Shown piece by piece: positions 1 to 8,002 of a stretch of 11,325 bases of DNA. Location of the stretch: NCBI GenBank assembly GCA_014239225.1, contig JAAZZI010000016.1, positions 1 through 11,325 on the forward strand, given 5' to 3'. Position 1 is the stretch's first letter. The number at the start of each line of letters is the position of its first letter. The notes beneath the pieces were generated by a model, which worked only from the letters and a program-made list of their open reading frames with translations, was not told where the DNA came from and did no database searches. The stretch is from Gammaproteobacteria bacterium. Its GTDB lineage: Bacteria > Pseudomonadota > Gammaproteobacteria > Eutrophobiales > Eutrophobiaceae. A program made the translations under genes and the position numbers.

Positions 1-290
1 CTCCTCCTTATATAAGTAATGATGACCCGATTTTGAATAACAGTGATATTAGATTTGAACCAAGTTCAGCATTAGTTTCTGGGGCTGGTGGTCTTGATGA
101 TTTGCGAAAAATTATATGCAAATCTCGTACCTATTTAAAGAATTATGGTTGGTTGATAGTTGAACATGCCTATAATCAAGGAGTAAAAGTAAGGGAATTT
201 TTTATCAAAAATAATTTCACTGCAACAACAATCAAGGACTACAATGAATTAGAGAGAATTACTTATGGAAAGTTGTTACAAAGAAAATGA
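1..290 (+). CDS. prmC: PrmC (HemK), protein-(glutamine-N5) methyltransferase, 3' part only
   Basis: PrmC methylates the glutamine of the GGQ motif in class 1 release factors, using S-adenosylmethionine, in the cytoplasm. The frame enters from outside the window, and the first complete codons read PPYI, which is the active-site (N)PPY loop. Next comes SDIRFEPSSALVSGAGGLDDLRKII, closely matching the E. coli PrmC region DVRFEPLTALV, and then the family C-terminal sheet with LIVEHAYNQG and a closing DYNELERITYGK. About 95 residues are present, the C-terminal third of a protein usually near 280 residues. The coding region begins before the window, so any start placed inside it (for example the TTG at 33) is an artefact. 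The stop overlaps the start of the next gene (ATGA), indicating one operon. The two bases before PPY are CT, so the residue there cannot be encoded as Asn in this sequence; see findings. Confidence 0.93.
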   Translation, partial: PPYISNDDPILNNSDIRFEPSSALVSGAGGLDDLRKIICKSRTYLKNYGWLIVEHAYNQGVKVREFFIKNNFTATTIKDYNELERITYGKLLQRK

Positions 291-1027
291 ATGATGAACA
301 GCTATTAAGATACAGTAGGCAAATCATGTTGCCTGAGATTGATGTTGCTGGTCAAAAACGTTTAAAAAGCTCGAGAATCTTACTTATTGGGCTTGGAGGA
401 CTTGGTTCTCCAGTCTCAATATATCTTGCTGCTGCTGGTGTTGGTGAATTAGTACTTGTTGATTTTGACAAAGTCGATCTTAGTAATTTACAACGACAAA
501 TATTACATGCAACTAAAGATATTAATCGACCCAAAATTGATTCTGCAAAAGAACATCTACTTTCGCTTAATCCAGATATCAATATTAATTGTATTGGTGA
601 AAAATTAACCGAAAACAATTTAATTGAGGAAGCAAAAAAATCTGATGTCATCATAGATGCAACAGATAATTTTGCTACACGCTTTTCTCTAAATGAGGTT
701 TCAGTTAAAACAAAAACACCTCTCATTTCTGGCGCGGCAATACGTTTTGAAGGCCAAGTGACTGTTTTTAATCCATCAGAAAAAACTTCGCCATGTTATA
801 GATGTTTATATGATGAAGATATTTCAACTCAAGAATCATGTACAGCTAATGGGGTATTTGCTCCGTTATTAGGTATTATTGGTAGTATCCAAGCTAATGA
901 AGCATTGAAGGTAATACTAGATATAGGGGCGACAGTCCAAGGAAAATTACTATTGGTGGATGCGCTAAATATGGAATTTAATGAAGCTGTCTTAAAAAAA
1001 GACCCCAAGTGCCCTGTTTGTAATTAA
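287..1027 (+). CDS. moeB: MoeB/ThiF/HesA-family adenylyltransferase (sulfur-carrier activating enzyme)
   Basis: This E1-like enzyme adenylates the C-terminal Gly-Gly of a ubiquitin-like sulfur carrier (MoaD for molybdopterin, ThiS for thiazole). The 246 residues match E. coli MoeB (249). Visible features are the N-terminal LLRYSRQIMLPEI, the nucleotide-binding GLGGLG (35-40), an acidic strand end VLVDFD (57-61), NLQRQ with Arg70, Lys83, DATDN with Asp127, two zinc CXXC pairs (Cys170/Cys173 and Cys242/Cys245), and Cys185 in SCTANGVFAPLLG at the position of the family's conserved cysteine. It starts within the prmC stop and so is probably translationally coupled. prmC followed by moeB is also the order in Pseudomonas, which favours MoeB. 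No moaD, thiS or rhodanese domain is present, so ThiF function cannot be excluded. Confidence 0.88.
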   Translation: MNDEQLLRYSRQIMLPEIDVAGQKRLKSSRILLIGLGGLGSPVSIYLAAAGVGELVLVDFDKVDLSNLQRQILHATKDINRPKIDSAKEHLLSLNPDININCIGEKLTENNLIEEAKKSDVIIDATDNFATRFSLNEVSVKTKTPLISGAAIRFEGQVTVFNPSEKTSPCYRCLYDEDISTQESCTANGVFAPLLGIIGSIQANEALKVILDIGATVQGKLLLVDALNMEFNEAVLKKDPKCPVCN

Positions 1028-1031
1028 TGAT

Positions 1032-1529
1032 TTAAAGTAATGCTAATGCTGCATCATAATCAGGTTCGTCGGCAATCTCAGAAACAAGTTCAGAATAAAT
1101 AACTTCATTAGTTTCATTCAGCACTATAATTGCGCGTGCTGTTATTCCGGCTAAAGGTCCGTCTGTTATTAATACCCCATAATCTTTAGCAAAATTTCGA
1201 GAACGCATCATCGATAAGGTAATAACATTTGAAACACCTTCAGTCTTACAAAAACGTGATACCGCAAATGGGAGATCAGCTGATATCGTAATAAATACCG
1301 TATCTACCTTTTCCTTAGCTAATTTATCAAATTTCTTTGTTGACGTAGCACATACCGGTGTATCCAAGCTTGGTACTATGCTCAGCAATTTCTTTTTACC
1401 TTGATAGTTAGTAAGAGAAACGTCTTCCATCTCAGAATTAACTAACATGAAGTCAGGCGCATTACTCCCTACTTTTGGAAGTTCGCCATTCGTGTTGATC
1501 TCATTGCCTTGTAAAGTCAAAACTGCCAT
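1032..1529 (-). CDS. tpx: Thiol peroxidase, atypical 2-Cys peroxiredoxin
   Basis: Tpx reduces alkyl hydroperoxides and hydrogen peroxide with thioredoxin as electron donor; in E. coli it is periplasmic or soluble, and no signal peptide is seen here. The 165 residues align along their length with E. coli Tpx (168). The peroxidatic cysteine is Cys60 in PSLDTPVCATSTKKF and the resolving cysteine is Cys94 in SADLPFAVSRFCKTEG. The family segments VITLSMMRSRNFAKDYGVLITDGPLAG and EPDYDAALALL are present. The gene lies 2 bases after gcvH on the same strand. Its GAGGA ribosome-binding site lies within the last codons of gcvH, so it is probably co-transcribed with it. It converges on moeB with only 4 bases between the stop codons and no visible terminator hairpin. 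Confidence 0.95.
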   Translation of the reverse strand: MAVLTLQGNEINTNGELPKVGSNAPDFMLVNSEMEDVSLTNYQGKKKLLSIVPSLDTPVCATSTKKFDKLAKEKVDTVFITISADLPFAVSRFCKTEGVSNVITLSMMRSRNFAKDYGVLITDGPLAGITARAIIVLNETNEVIYSELVSEIADEPDYDAALALL

Positions 1530-1531
1530 AA

Positions 1532-1921
1532 CTAATCCTCATTAATTAATTCATAATAACTATTTGCGTCAATCAATTCGTTTAATTCCGAATCATCATT
1601 TGCTTTTAATATAAATATCCATCCTTCGCTATATGGCTCTGAGTTAATTAAATCAGGCGTATCATTAAGCTCAGAATTAATTTCAGTAATAATTCCACTC
1701 AATGGACAATAAATGTCGGAAGTTGATTTAACTGATTCAACAACAGCACATTCATCTGCCTGATCATATTCTCGCCCTTCTTCTGGGGGCTCCACAAAAA
1801 CGATGTCGCCTAGCTCATCTTGAGCAAAATCGGTAATACCAACACGATAATTATTTTCACCAAGATCTTCGAGCCATACATGAGTCTTTGAAAATTTTAA
1901 ATTACTTGGAATATCATGCAT
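1532..1921 (-). CDS. gcvH: Glycine cleavage system H protein (lipoyl carrier)
   Basis: GcvH carries the aminomethyl group of glycine on a lipoyl arm between the P, T and L proteins. The 129 residues are the usual length. The lipoylation motif VESVKSTSD puts the modified lysine at Lys65, followed by YCPLSGIITEIN as in the lipoyl-domain fold. The N-terminus has the typical KFSKTHVWLE, and ITDFAQDELGDIVFVEPPEEG is the conserved first half. gcvT and gcvP are not in the window; gcvH is paired with tpx, which is unusual company. The 78 bases between it and fbpC are AT-rich, with no clear promoter and no strong ribosome-binding site, so it may be read from the upstream fbp genes. If so, iron status could influence it, but that is inference. 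Confidence 0.95.
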   Translation of the reverse strand: MHDIPSNLKFSKTHVWLEDLGENNYRVGITDFAQDELGDIVFVEPPEEGREYDQADECAVVESVKSTSDIYCPLSGIITEINSELNDTPDLINSEPYSEGWIFILKANDDSELNELIDANSYYELINED

Positions 1922-1999
1922 CGGCTTAAACTCACAGTTTACAATCTAATACAAAAAATATCTTTATTAAAAACTGAAAATCTGGAAGCATTATTATAT

Positions 2000-3051
2000 T
2001 CATACCTCTTTATCTGTAAATATAACCAAATGATCGATTTCCGTTTTTATTCCTATTGGTTCATTCATAGGATGGTCATGATGACTAGGTACGAGACTTT
2101 GTAAATACAAACCATTTTGCGTCTCTAAAGTATATAAAAATTCTGCGCCTCGAAATGCCTTACCTCTGACATATGCAGTCACTTTACTATCATCATCATG
2201 CAAAATATCATCCGGACGAATCAAAACACGAACCTTTTTTCCTTTCTCAAGGTTATGTGGGGTATGCCCTTTTATATTACCAATATCAGTTTTAACCTCG
2301 ATACCATTAATTACTTCCCCTTTTATAAAAACACCTTCTCCAATAAAATTGGCAACATATGATGTTTTAGGCTCATGATATAAATTAAACGCCGTGTCCC
2401 ATTGCCTTAATTTTCCATCGCCCATAACACCAATAATATCAGCCATGGCAAATGCTTCTAGCTGATTATGAGTGACCATAATTGTGGTGATGCCATCCTG
2501 TTTTAATATTGAACGTAGTTCTCGTGCTAATTGTTCTCGTAACTCGATGTCTAAACTTGCAAATGGTTCATCTAACAAAATACGCCTGGGCGAGGCGCCA
2601 TTGCTCTTGCTAGTGCAACACGTTGCTGCTGCCCGCCAGATAATTGATGCGGATATTTCTTTGTATGTTTTTCCAAAGCGAATAATTCTATTAATTCATC
2701 TAAACGCTCTTTGGTTCTAGCCACTCTTTGGTCTTTTAACCCAAATATTATATTTTCTGTAACACTCATATGCGGAAATAACACATAATCCTGGAAAACC
2801 ATTCCAATATTTCTTTGTTCAACTGGTAAATGATGATTTGGCTTACTTGCAATTACTCCTTTAATCCAAACTTCGCCATTATTCAATTCTTCAAATCCAG
2901 CAATACAGCGTAGTAGTGAGGTCTTACCGCAACCGCTTGGCCCTAATAAACAAGCTATTCCAATTTCTCCCAAACCAAAAGATATATTTTCTAGTATGGA
3001 ACGGCCTTCTATCGACAATGATAATTCTTTAATTTCAATTGCGTTATTCAT
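2000..3051 (-). pseudogene. fbpC: Ferric-iron ABC transporter ATPase, frameshifted before Walker B
   Basis: This is the ATP-hydrolysing subunit of an Fe(III) importer. The first part (3051 to 2572, 159 residues) has Walker A GPSGCGKTS, Q-loop MVFQDYVLFPHMSV and signature LSGGQQQRVALARA, then stops at TAG. The second part (2578 to 2000, 192 residues) begins with Walker B LLDEPFASLD in another frame, and continues with H-loop IMVTHNQLEA and a C-terminal TOBE-like domain (LIRPDDI, FRGAEFLYTLE). One extra T in the four-T coding-strand run (plus-strand A run 2577-2580) would give APRPGVFLLDEP, the normal family sequence, and a 350-residue protein of usual FbpC length. The rest of the gene is well conserved. 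The cause could be sequencing error, recent mutation or, less likely, programmed frameshifting. As written, neither half has a complete ATPase site. The start overlaps the fbpB end by 8 bases. Confidence 0.9.
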
Positions 3052-4735
3052 AACCGGGGCGTGACCGTGAAATTGAATTACTTATCATAATGACTGGGAT
3101 AATTCCTGCAATAACAATCGCCAAAGCTGGTACAGCAGCTTCTGCTAAACGTTCTTCATTAGCTAACTCAAAAGTACGAACTGCTAATGTGTTGAAATTA
3201 AATGGTCTAAGAATCAATGTAGCAGGAAGTTCTTTTAGCACATCAACAAAAACTAATAATAAAGCTGTTAATAAACTACCTCGCATAATTGGGATATGTA
3301 TCCTTCTCATGATGTTAACATGCGACATCCCAGCCGTTTTTGCAACTTCATCCATTTCTGGTTTTATTTTCTCAAGCGCTGCTTCAACTGTATTTATGGA
3401 TACAGCAAGAAAACGCACAAGGTAAGCAAAAATTAATATGAATAAAGTACCGCTAATTAACAAACCACTACTAAAATTAAAATGTAAGGTTAAAAATTCA
3501 TCTAACCTATTATCAAACCAAGCAAATGGAATTAAAACTCCAACAGCAATTACTGTGCCCGGTATTGCGTAGCCCAAACTGATAAAACGAACTAAAAATC
3601 TATTTATAAATAGATGACTATTTCTATTCATATAACCTAAAAATAAAGCAATAACTAAAGCTAATAAAGCCGTTATAAAAGCAAGTGAAAGACTATTTAG
3701 TAATAATATATAAAAATCTATATCAAGAGCTTCTGAATATGTTGATATTGCCCATTCACCCAAAAAACTTGCAGGCAGAATGAAGCCAAATAGCAAAGGA
3801 GCGAAACAAATAACAAATGCGAAAAATGCGCTGCTACTTTTTAATTTTTGTTTCAATAATGGACTATATCGGTTACTCGTATGATGAAAAGCTAATTGTT
3901 TTCGTGAGCGCCTTTCCAAATATAAAAAAACAACAACAAATAGTAACAATATTGCAGATAATTGTGCAGCTACCAAACTATTATCCATGCCAAACCATGT
4001 CCTAAATATACCTGTTGTAAAAGCTGATACGCCGAAGTACTGAACTGTCCCATAATCGGCTAGTGTTTCCATGAGTACTAACGATAATCCAACTATAATT
4101 GCGGGTCGTGCTAAAGGTAATGCCACACGCCTAAATGCATCCATTGCACTACAGCCTAAGGTTCGTGATACCTCTAGTACACATATTGATTGCTCAATAA
4201 ATGAGGCGCGAGCTAATAAATAAACATAAGGATATAATACAAGCGATAACATCGCGATTGCGCCGCCAAGAGAACGTACTTCGGGAAACCAATAGTCGTT
4301 ATATTCCCAACCTGTTAATTCTCTCATCATTGTTTGCACTGGGCCCGCTGCATCAAATGTACCCGTATAACTATAAGCAATAATATAGGCGGGCATTGAC
4401 ATAGGTAATAGGATTGCCCATTCAAGATAGCGACTCATTGGGAATTGATACATTGTCACTAACCAGGCAGGTATCACACCTAGTAATAGGCTAAAAAAGC
4501 CAACCCCAATTAATAATGCTAGTGAATTAAAAATATAATCTGTTAAAACCGTATCAATTAAATGAGTCCAGATATCTTTCGCTGGGAAAAATAATGACCC
4601 ACACACTATGACTACCGGGATACAAAAAAATAATGCCAGTAAAATTAATGTTAGATTTAATCTTGAGAATTTTAATAAACTAAAGTTTAAATTTAATAAA
4701 CTATAAAACGACTTTGAAAAATTTTTAAAGATCAT
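3044..4735 (-). CDS. fbpB: Ferric-iron ABC transporter permease, fused two-domain type
   Basis: This inner-membrane channel subunit of the Fe(III) importer takes iron from FbpA. It has 563 residues and is strongly hydrophobic, with about 12 predicted membrane spans, in two homologous binding-protein-dependent permease halves, as in FbpB/SfuB-type proteins (usually 500-560). Each half carries the cytoplasmic EAA loop that docks on the ATPase: EVSRTLGCSAMDAFRRVALPLARPA (about 188-212) and EVAKTAGMSHVNIMRRIHIPIMRG (about 463-486). The N-terminus has about 25 polar residues before the first span. It lies 16 bases after fbpA and overlaps fbpC, so the three genes form one operon. The ribosome-binding site is weak. 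No break is seen in this gene. Confidence 0.92.
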   Translation of the reverse strand: MIFKNFSKSFYSLLNLNFSLLKFSRLNLTLILLALFFCIPVVIVCGSLFFPAKDIWTHLIDTVLTDYIFNSLALLIGVGFFSLLLGVIPAWLVTMYQFPMSRYLEWAILLPMSMPAYIIAYSYTGTFDAAGPVQTMMRELTGWEYNDYWFPEVRSLGGAIAMLSLVLYPYVYLLARASFIEQSICVLEVSRTLGCSAMDAFRRVALPLARPAIIVGLSLVLMETLADYGTVQYFGVSAFTTGIFRTWFGMDNSLVAAQLSAILLLFVVVFLYLERRSRKQLAFHHTSNRYSPLLKQKLKSSSAFFAFVICFAPLLFGFILPASFLGEWAISTYSEALDIDFYILLLNSLSLAFITALLALVIALFLGYMNRNSHLFINRFLVRFISLGYAIPGTVIAVGVLIPFAWFDNRLDEFLTLHFNFSSGLLISGTLFILIFAYLVRFLAVSINTVEAALEKIKPEMDEVAKTAGMSHVNIMRRIHIPIMRGSLLTALLLVFVDVLKELPATLILRPFNFNTLAVRTFELANEERLAEAAVPALAIVIAGIIPVIMISNSISRSRPGYE

Positions 4736-4751
4736 TTATAGCACTATTAAT

Positions 4752-5759
4752 CTACTTCCAACCAACCCGGTCCATCAATAAGACAGCATCGCGATTATAT
4801 CGACCTAATAAACTAAGATTAAGATCGTCATATTTAAACACTCCCCATTTCCCCAAAATTGCAGTGTTTTTAATCTCGGGATTAACAGCGTATTCATAAT
4901 TAATATCGGAATACCATTGCTGTGCCTTATCAGTAACAAGATATTCTAGCAACTGTATTGCCTCTTCTTTGTTTTTCGCATATTTTGTTACACCAGCACC
5001 GCTAATATTTACATGTGCACCATGTCCATTTTGATCGGGCCAAAATAATTTTACTTTCTTGGCGGCATACGTCTCATATTCTTGACTAGATTCAAGCATA
5101 CCTGCTAGATAATAATTATTTACCAAAGCAATATCGCATACCCCTATAGCAACAGCTTTTATTTGATCGCGATCGCCGCCTTTTGACGGTCTTGCAAAAT
5201 TTTCAACTAGTCTAGAAGCCCAAATTTCTATCTTATTTATGCCATGATGAGCAATCATAGATGCGACAAGCGATTGATTATAGATATTCGATGATGAACG
5301 CACGCATATACGCCCCTTCCATTTGCTATTTGCGAGATCTAAGTAATCAATTAATTCCCCCTTATTAACTCTATCAGGTGCAAAAACAATAACTCTTGAT
5401 CGAAATGATAATCCAAACCAATGATTATCTATATCTCGAAAATAATTTGGGATGACTTTATTTAATACGTCTGAAATAACTTCTTGGAATAAACCTTTTT
5501 CCTTAGCTCTTACTAATCTGGCAGCATCAACAGTTAATAAAATATCAGCTGGTGTATTTTTGCCTTCAATTTCTAGGCGTTTGATAAATGTGTCTGCTTT
5601 ACCAGTAACTAGGTTCGCCTCTATACCCGTATCCCGAGTAAACTGATCTAATAAAGGCTTTATTAACGTTTCCTTTCTGGCGGAATAGACATTGACTTCA
5701 GCCGCATTAGGTAATTGTTGAAATATCAAAAAGATAATAATGGTAAGTGTTTTTTTCAT
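4752..5759 (-). CDS. fbpA: Ferric-iron periplasmic binding protein
   Basis: This protein binds Fe(III) in the periplasm and delivers it to FbpB. It has 335 residues. The N-terminal signal peptide is MKKTLTIIIFLIFQQLPNAA, with cleavage likely around residues 19-20. The mature start EVNVYSARKE is typical of FbpA/FutA proteins. The expected iron-coordinating tyrosines are visible: Tyr25 in VYSARKE, Tyr160 in RSSSNIYNQSL, and the Tyr216-Tyr217 pair in VNNYYLAGML. The sequence RSSSNIYNQSLVA is a strong match to the FutA/FbpA group. It is the first gene of the fbpABC operon, directly downstream of Fur-box-like sequences. The specificity assignment (iron rather than another metal or a polyamine) rests on the tyrosine pair and on the putative Fur sites. 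Confidence 0.93.
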   Translation of the reverse strand: MKKTLTIIIFLIFQQLPNAAEVNVYSARKETLIKPLLDQFTRDTGIEANLVTGKADTFIKRLEIEGKNTPADILLTVDAARLVRAKEKGLFQEVISDVLNKVIPNYFRDIDNHWFGLSFRSRVIVFAPDRVNKGELIDYLDLANSKWKGRICVRSSSNIYNQSLVASMIAHHGINKIEIWASRLVENFARPSKGGDRDQIKAVAIGVCDIALVNNYYLAGMLESSQEYETYAAKKVKLFWPDQNGHGAHVNISGAGVTKYAKNKEEAIQLLEYLVTDKAQQWYSDINYEYAVNPEIKNTAILGKWGVFKYDDLNLSLLGRYNRDAVLLMDRVGWK

Positions 5760-5773
5760 TTCGCTAAGTTAAA

Positions 5774-5826
5774 TAAATAAGAATTATTATCAATAAGATT
5801 CTAATCTAAATAAGAATTATTATCAA
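5774..5826. repeat. Exact 20-bp direct repeat upstream of fbpA
   Basis: TAAATAAGAATTATTATCAA occurs identically at 5774-5793 and 5807-5826, with starts 33 bp apart, about three turns of the double helix. A partial third copy (GAATAATTATCAA) lies at 5831-5843. Between the two copies is a short inverted repeat AGATT-CT-AATCT. The exact duplication and helical spacing suggest repeated binding of one regulator on one face of the DNA. Confidence 0.85.
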
Positions 5827-5842
5827 AAAGGAATAATTATCA
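5778..5842 (-). promoter_or_regulatory. Putative Fur operator array and promoter region of fbpABC
   Basis: Read on the minus strand, three sites resemble the 15-bp Fur box TGATAATnATTATCA. TGATAATAATTCTTA occurs at 5792-5778 and again at 5825-5811, each matching 12 of the 14 defined positions. TGATAATTATTCCTT at 5842-5828 matches 10 of 14. They lie just upstream of fbpA, where the iron repressor would block transcription when iron is plentiful. A TATAAT hexamer on the minus strand at 5865-5860 is a possible -10, but no good -35 accompanies it. Sites and location are seen; Fur binding is inferred. Confidence 0.72.
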
Positions 5843-5897
5843 ATATATACAATAAGTTAATTATAAAGTACATTTAATCATCTGGTTTATTAATGGT

Positions 5898-5925
5898 TTG
5901 TGTAACGGGATATATTTGTCATAAC
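5898..5925 (+). promoter_or_regulatory. Weak candidate promoter for prlC
   Basis: TTGTGT at 5898-5903 and CATAAC at 5920-5925, with a 16-base spacer, lie about 30 bases before the prlC start. Agreement with the sigma-70 consensus is modest (3/6 and 4/6). The call rests mainly on position in the divergent fbpA/prlC region, and the AT-rich background makes chance matches likely. Confidence 0.25.
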
Positions 5926-5954
5926 ATCTCATCTCTCAATTACATAAAAAAATT

Positions 5955-8000
5955 ATGAAAAAAGAAAATCCTTTACTTGAAAAACATACTCTGCCTCCGT
6001 TTAATAAAATCGAGGTTCAGCATATCGAGCCTGCGATTGATCAGTTACTAGATAAAAATAGAGAGCAACTCAGAAATCTACTAGAAAACATAAAAGATTA
6101 TACGTGGGATAATTTTTTTCAAAAACTGGATGACATGGATGATCGGTTGCAACAAGCTTGGTCACCAGCGAGTCACTTACATTCGGTTGCTGATAATGAT
6201 GAACTCCGCAAAGTTTATAATAACTGTATAACCAAATTATCGAGTTACTCCTCAGAAATGGGTCAGAATACTTCTCTCTTTGAAGCCTATGAAACATTTA
6301 AAAACAGCGCTTCTTTCAATGAACTCACAAAATCCCAACAAAAAATTATAAACAATGCGCTACGTGATTTTCGCTTATCTGGTATACATTTAGATAAGAA
6401 GTCAAAAAAAAGATATAAAGAAATACAAATGAAGTTATCTAAACTTCAAACTAAATTTGAAGAAAATTTACTGGATGCTACTCAAGCTTGGAAAAAATTG
6501 ATCATTGATAAAAATAAGCTCTCTGGAATACCAGAATCAGCAATAGCACTGGCTGCAGAAACTGCAAAAAATGCAGGTAAAAAAGGTTGGTTATTTACAT
6601 TGGAATTCCCCTCTTACATGCCGGTCATGAAATACGCCGATGATCCTTCCTTGCGAAAAGAAATGTATTGGGCCTATGTAACAAGATCATCGGAGATAGG
6701 ACCTAATGCGGGCAAATGGGATAACACTGGTGTTATGTATGACATTATGAAATACAGAACTATGAAAGCAAAATTACTTGGCTTTAAAAACTATGCTGAT
6801 TATTCACTAGAAAATAAGATGGCAAAAGATTCGGATGAAGTTATGGATTTTTTAAATAATCTTACTGATCGAACAAAAAAATATGCGAAAAGTGAATTTG
6901 AAGAATTAAAAAAATTTGTTTCAGAATCAACAAATGCAGATCATATTGAAGCATCAGACATTGTTTATTATTCTGAAAAATTAAGACAAAAGAAATTCTC
7001 TATATCGCAAGAAGAATTACGTCGATATTTTCCTATTGATCGTGTTATTAATGGCCTATTTGAAATCACAAAGAAATTATATGGTGTTAACATTAAAAAA
7101 CGAAATGGAATCCAAGTTTGGCATAATGATGTTAATTTTTATGATATCTTTGATCATAAAGGTAAAATTAAAGGAAGTTTTTATCTTGACCTATTTTCAC
7201 GTCAACATAAACGTGGCGGAGCATGGATGGATGAATGTGTAATCAGAAGAAAAATAAATTCCACAATACAAAATCCTGTTGCATACCTTACTTGTAATTT
7301 TACACCCCCCATTAGTAACAAACCTACTCTATTAACTCATGATGAAGTAATCACTTTATTTCATGAATTTGGCCATGGGTTGCATCACATGATGACAAAT
7401 ATTAACTACAGTGGTGTTTCCGGAATAAATGGTGTTCCTTGGGATGCGGTTGAATTACCAAGTCAATTTATGGAAAATTTTTGCTGGGAAAAAGAAGCAT
7501 TAGATTTATTTGCGCAAGATTTTGAAACTCGTGAAACTATAAGTAATGATTTATTAAAGAAAATGACACGGGCTAGATCTTTCCAAGCAGCAATGCAGAT
7601 GGTAAGGCAACTTGAATTTGCTATATTTGATTTTCGTCTGCATCTAGAATTCGCTTCAAAAAAAGAACTAAATATACAAAAGCTCTTAGATGATGTTCGC
7701 AAATGCATTGCTGTTACTGAAACCCCTGAATTTAATCGTTTTCAGCTAAGTTTTTCTCATATTTTCGCTGGAGGCTATGCAGCAGGTTACTATAGCTATA
7801 AATGGGCAGAAGTTTTATCCTCAGATGCCTTTTCTAAATTCGAAGAAAAAGGTATCTTTGACAAAATTACCGGAAAAGAATTTCTACAGGCAATACTTGA
7901 AAAAGGGGGGAGTTGCGAACCAATGGAAATGTTTATTGAATTTAGAGGGCGTGAGCCAAGCATAGAGCCCTTATTAAAACATACTGGAATTGTAATTTAA
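5955..8000 (+). CDS. prlC: Oligopeptidase A, M3-family zinc metallopeptidase
   Basis: PrlC is a cytoplasmic zinc endopeptidase that degrades short peptides, including cleaved signal peptides. The 681 residues match E. coli PrlC (680), with close similarity throughout. The zinc motif HEFGH is at residues 470-474 (His470 and His474 ligands, Glu471 catalytic), and the third ligand is Glu500 in WDAVELPSQFMEN. Other family segments include NALRDFRLSGI, SYYLDLFSRQHKRGGAWMD-like sequence near 410-425, and HIFAGGYAAGYYSYKWAEVL near 608-627. No signal peptide is present. The ATG is preceded by a poly-A stretch without a recognisable Shine-Dalgarno sequence, but the N-terminus LLEKHTLPPFNKIEVQHIEPAI aligns with the family start. 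It is transcribed divergently from fbpA, and the next gene starts 2 bases after its stop. Confidence 0.97.
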   Translation: MKKENPLLEKHTLPPFNKIEVQHIEPAIDQLLDKNREQLRNLLENIKDYTWDNFFQKLDDMDDRLQQAWSPASHLHSVADNDELRKVYNNCITKLSSYSSEMGQNTSLFEAYETFKNSASFNELTKSQQKIINNALRDFRLSGIHLDKKSKKRYKEIQMKLSKLQTKFEENLLDATQAWKKLIIDKNKLSGIPESAIALAAETAKNAGKKGWLFTLEFPSYMPVMKYADDPSLRKEMYWAYVTRSSEIGPNAGKWDNTGVMYDIMKYRTMKAKLLGFKNYADYSLENKMAKDSDEVMDFLNNLTDRTKKYAKSEFEELKKFVSESTNADHIEASDIVYYSEKLRQKKFSISQEELRRYFPIDRVINGLFEITKKLYGVNIKKRNGIQVWHNDVNFYDIFDHKGKIKGSFYLDLFSRQHKRGGAWMDECVIRRKINSTIQNPVAYLTCNFTPPISNKPTLLTHDEVITLFHEFGHGLHHMMTNINYSGVSGINGVPWDAVELPSQFMENFCWEKEALDLFAQDFETRETISNDLLKKMTRARSFQAAMQMVRQLEFAIFDFRLHLEFASKKELNIQKLLDDVRKCIAVTETPEFNRFQLSFSHIFAGGYAAGYYSYKWAEVLSSDAFSKFEEKGIFDKITGKEFLQAILEKGGSCEPMEMFIEFRGREPSIEPLLKHTGIVI

Positions 8001-8002
8001 TT

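Noticed and set aside
33..290. TTG at 33 as a start of an 85-residue protein
   Set aside because: The frame is open upstream and already encodes the PrmC PPYI loop, so this is an internal codon of a gene entering the window.
352..726. 124-residue minus-strand open frame inside moeB
   Set aside because: Antisense shadow of a well-conserved gene; composition is Ser-rich and unlike a real protein.
2572..2590. Programmed -1 frameshift in fbpC
   Set aside because: The site lacks a proper X XXY YYZ slippery heptamer, and no clear stimulatory structure was recognised; a missing base in the T run is simpler.
5774..5843. CRISPR-like array
   Set aside because: Only two full repeats of 20 bp and a partial one, a very short spacer, low complexity, and no cas genes; the units match Fur boxes instead.
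6070..7965. Several 60-80-residue frames on both strands within prlC
   Set aside because: All lie inside a fully conserved oligopeptidase A gene and show no family features or start signals.
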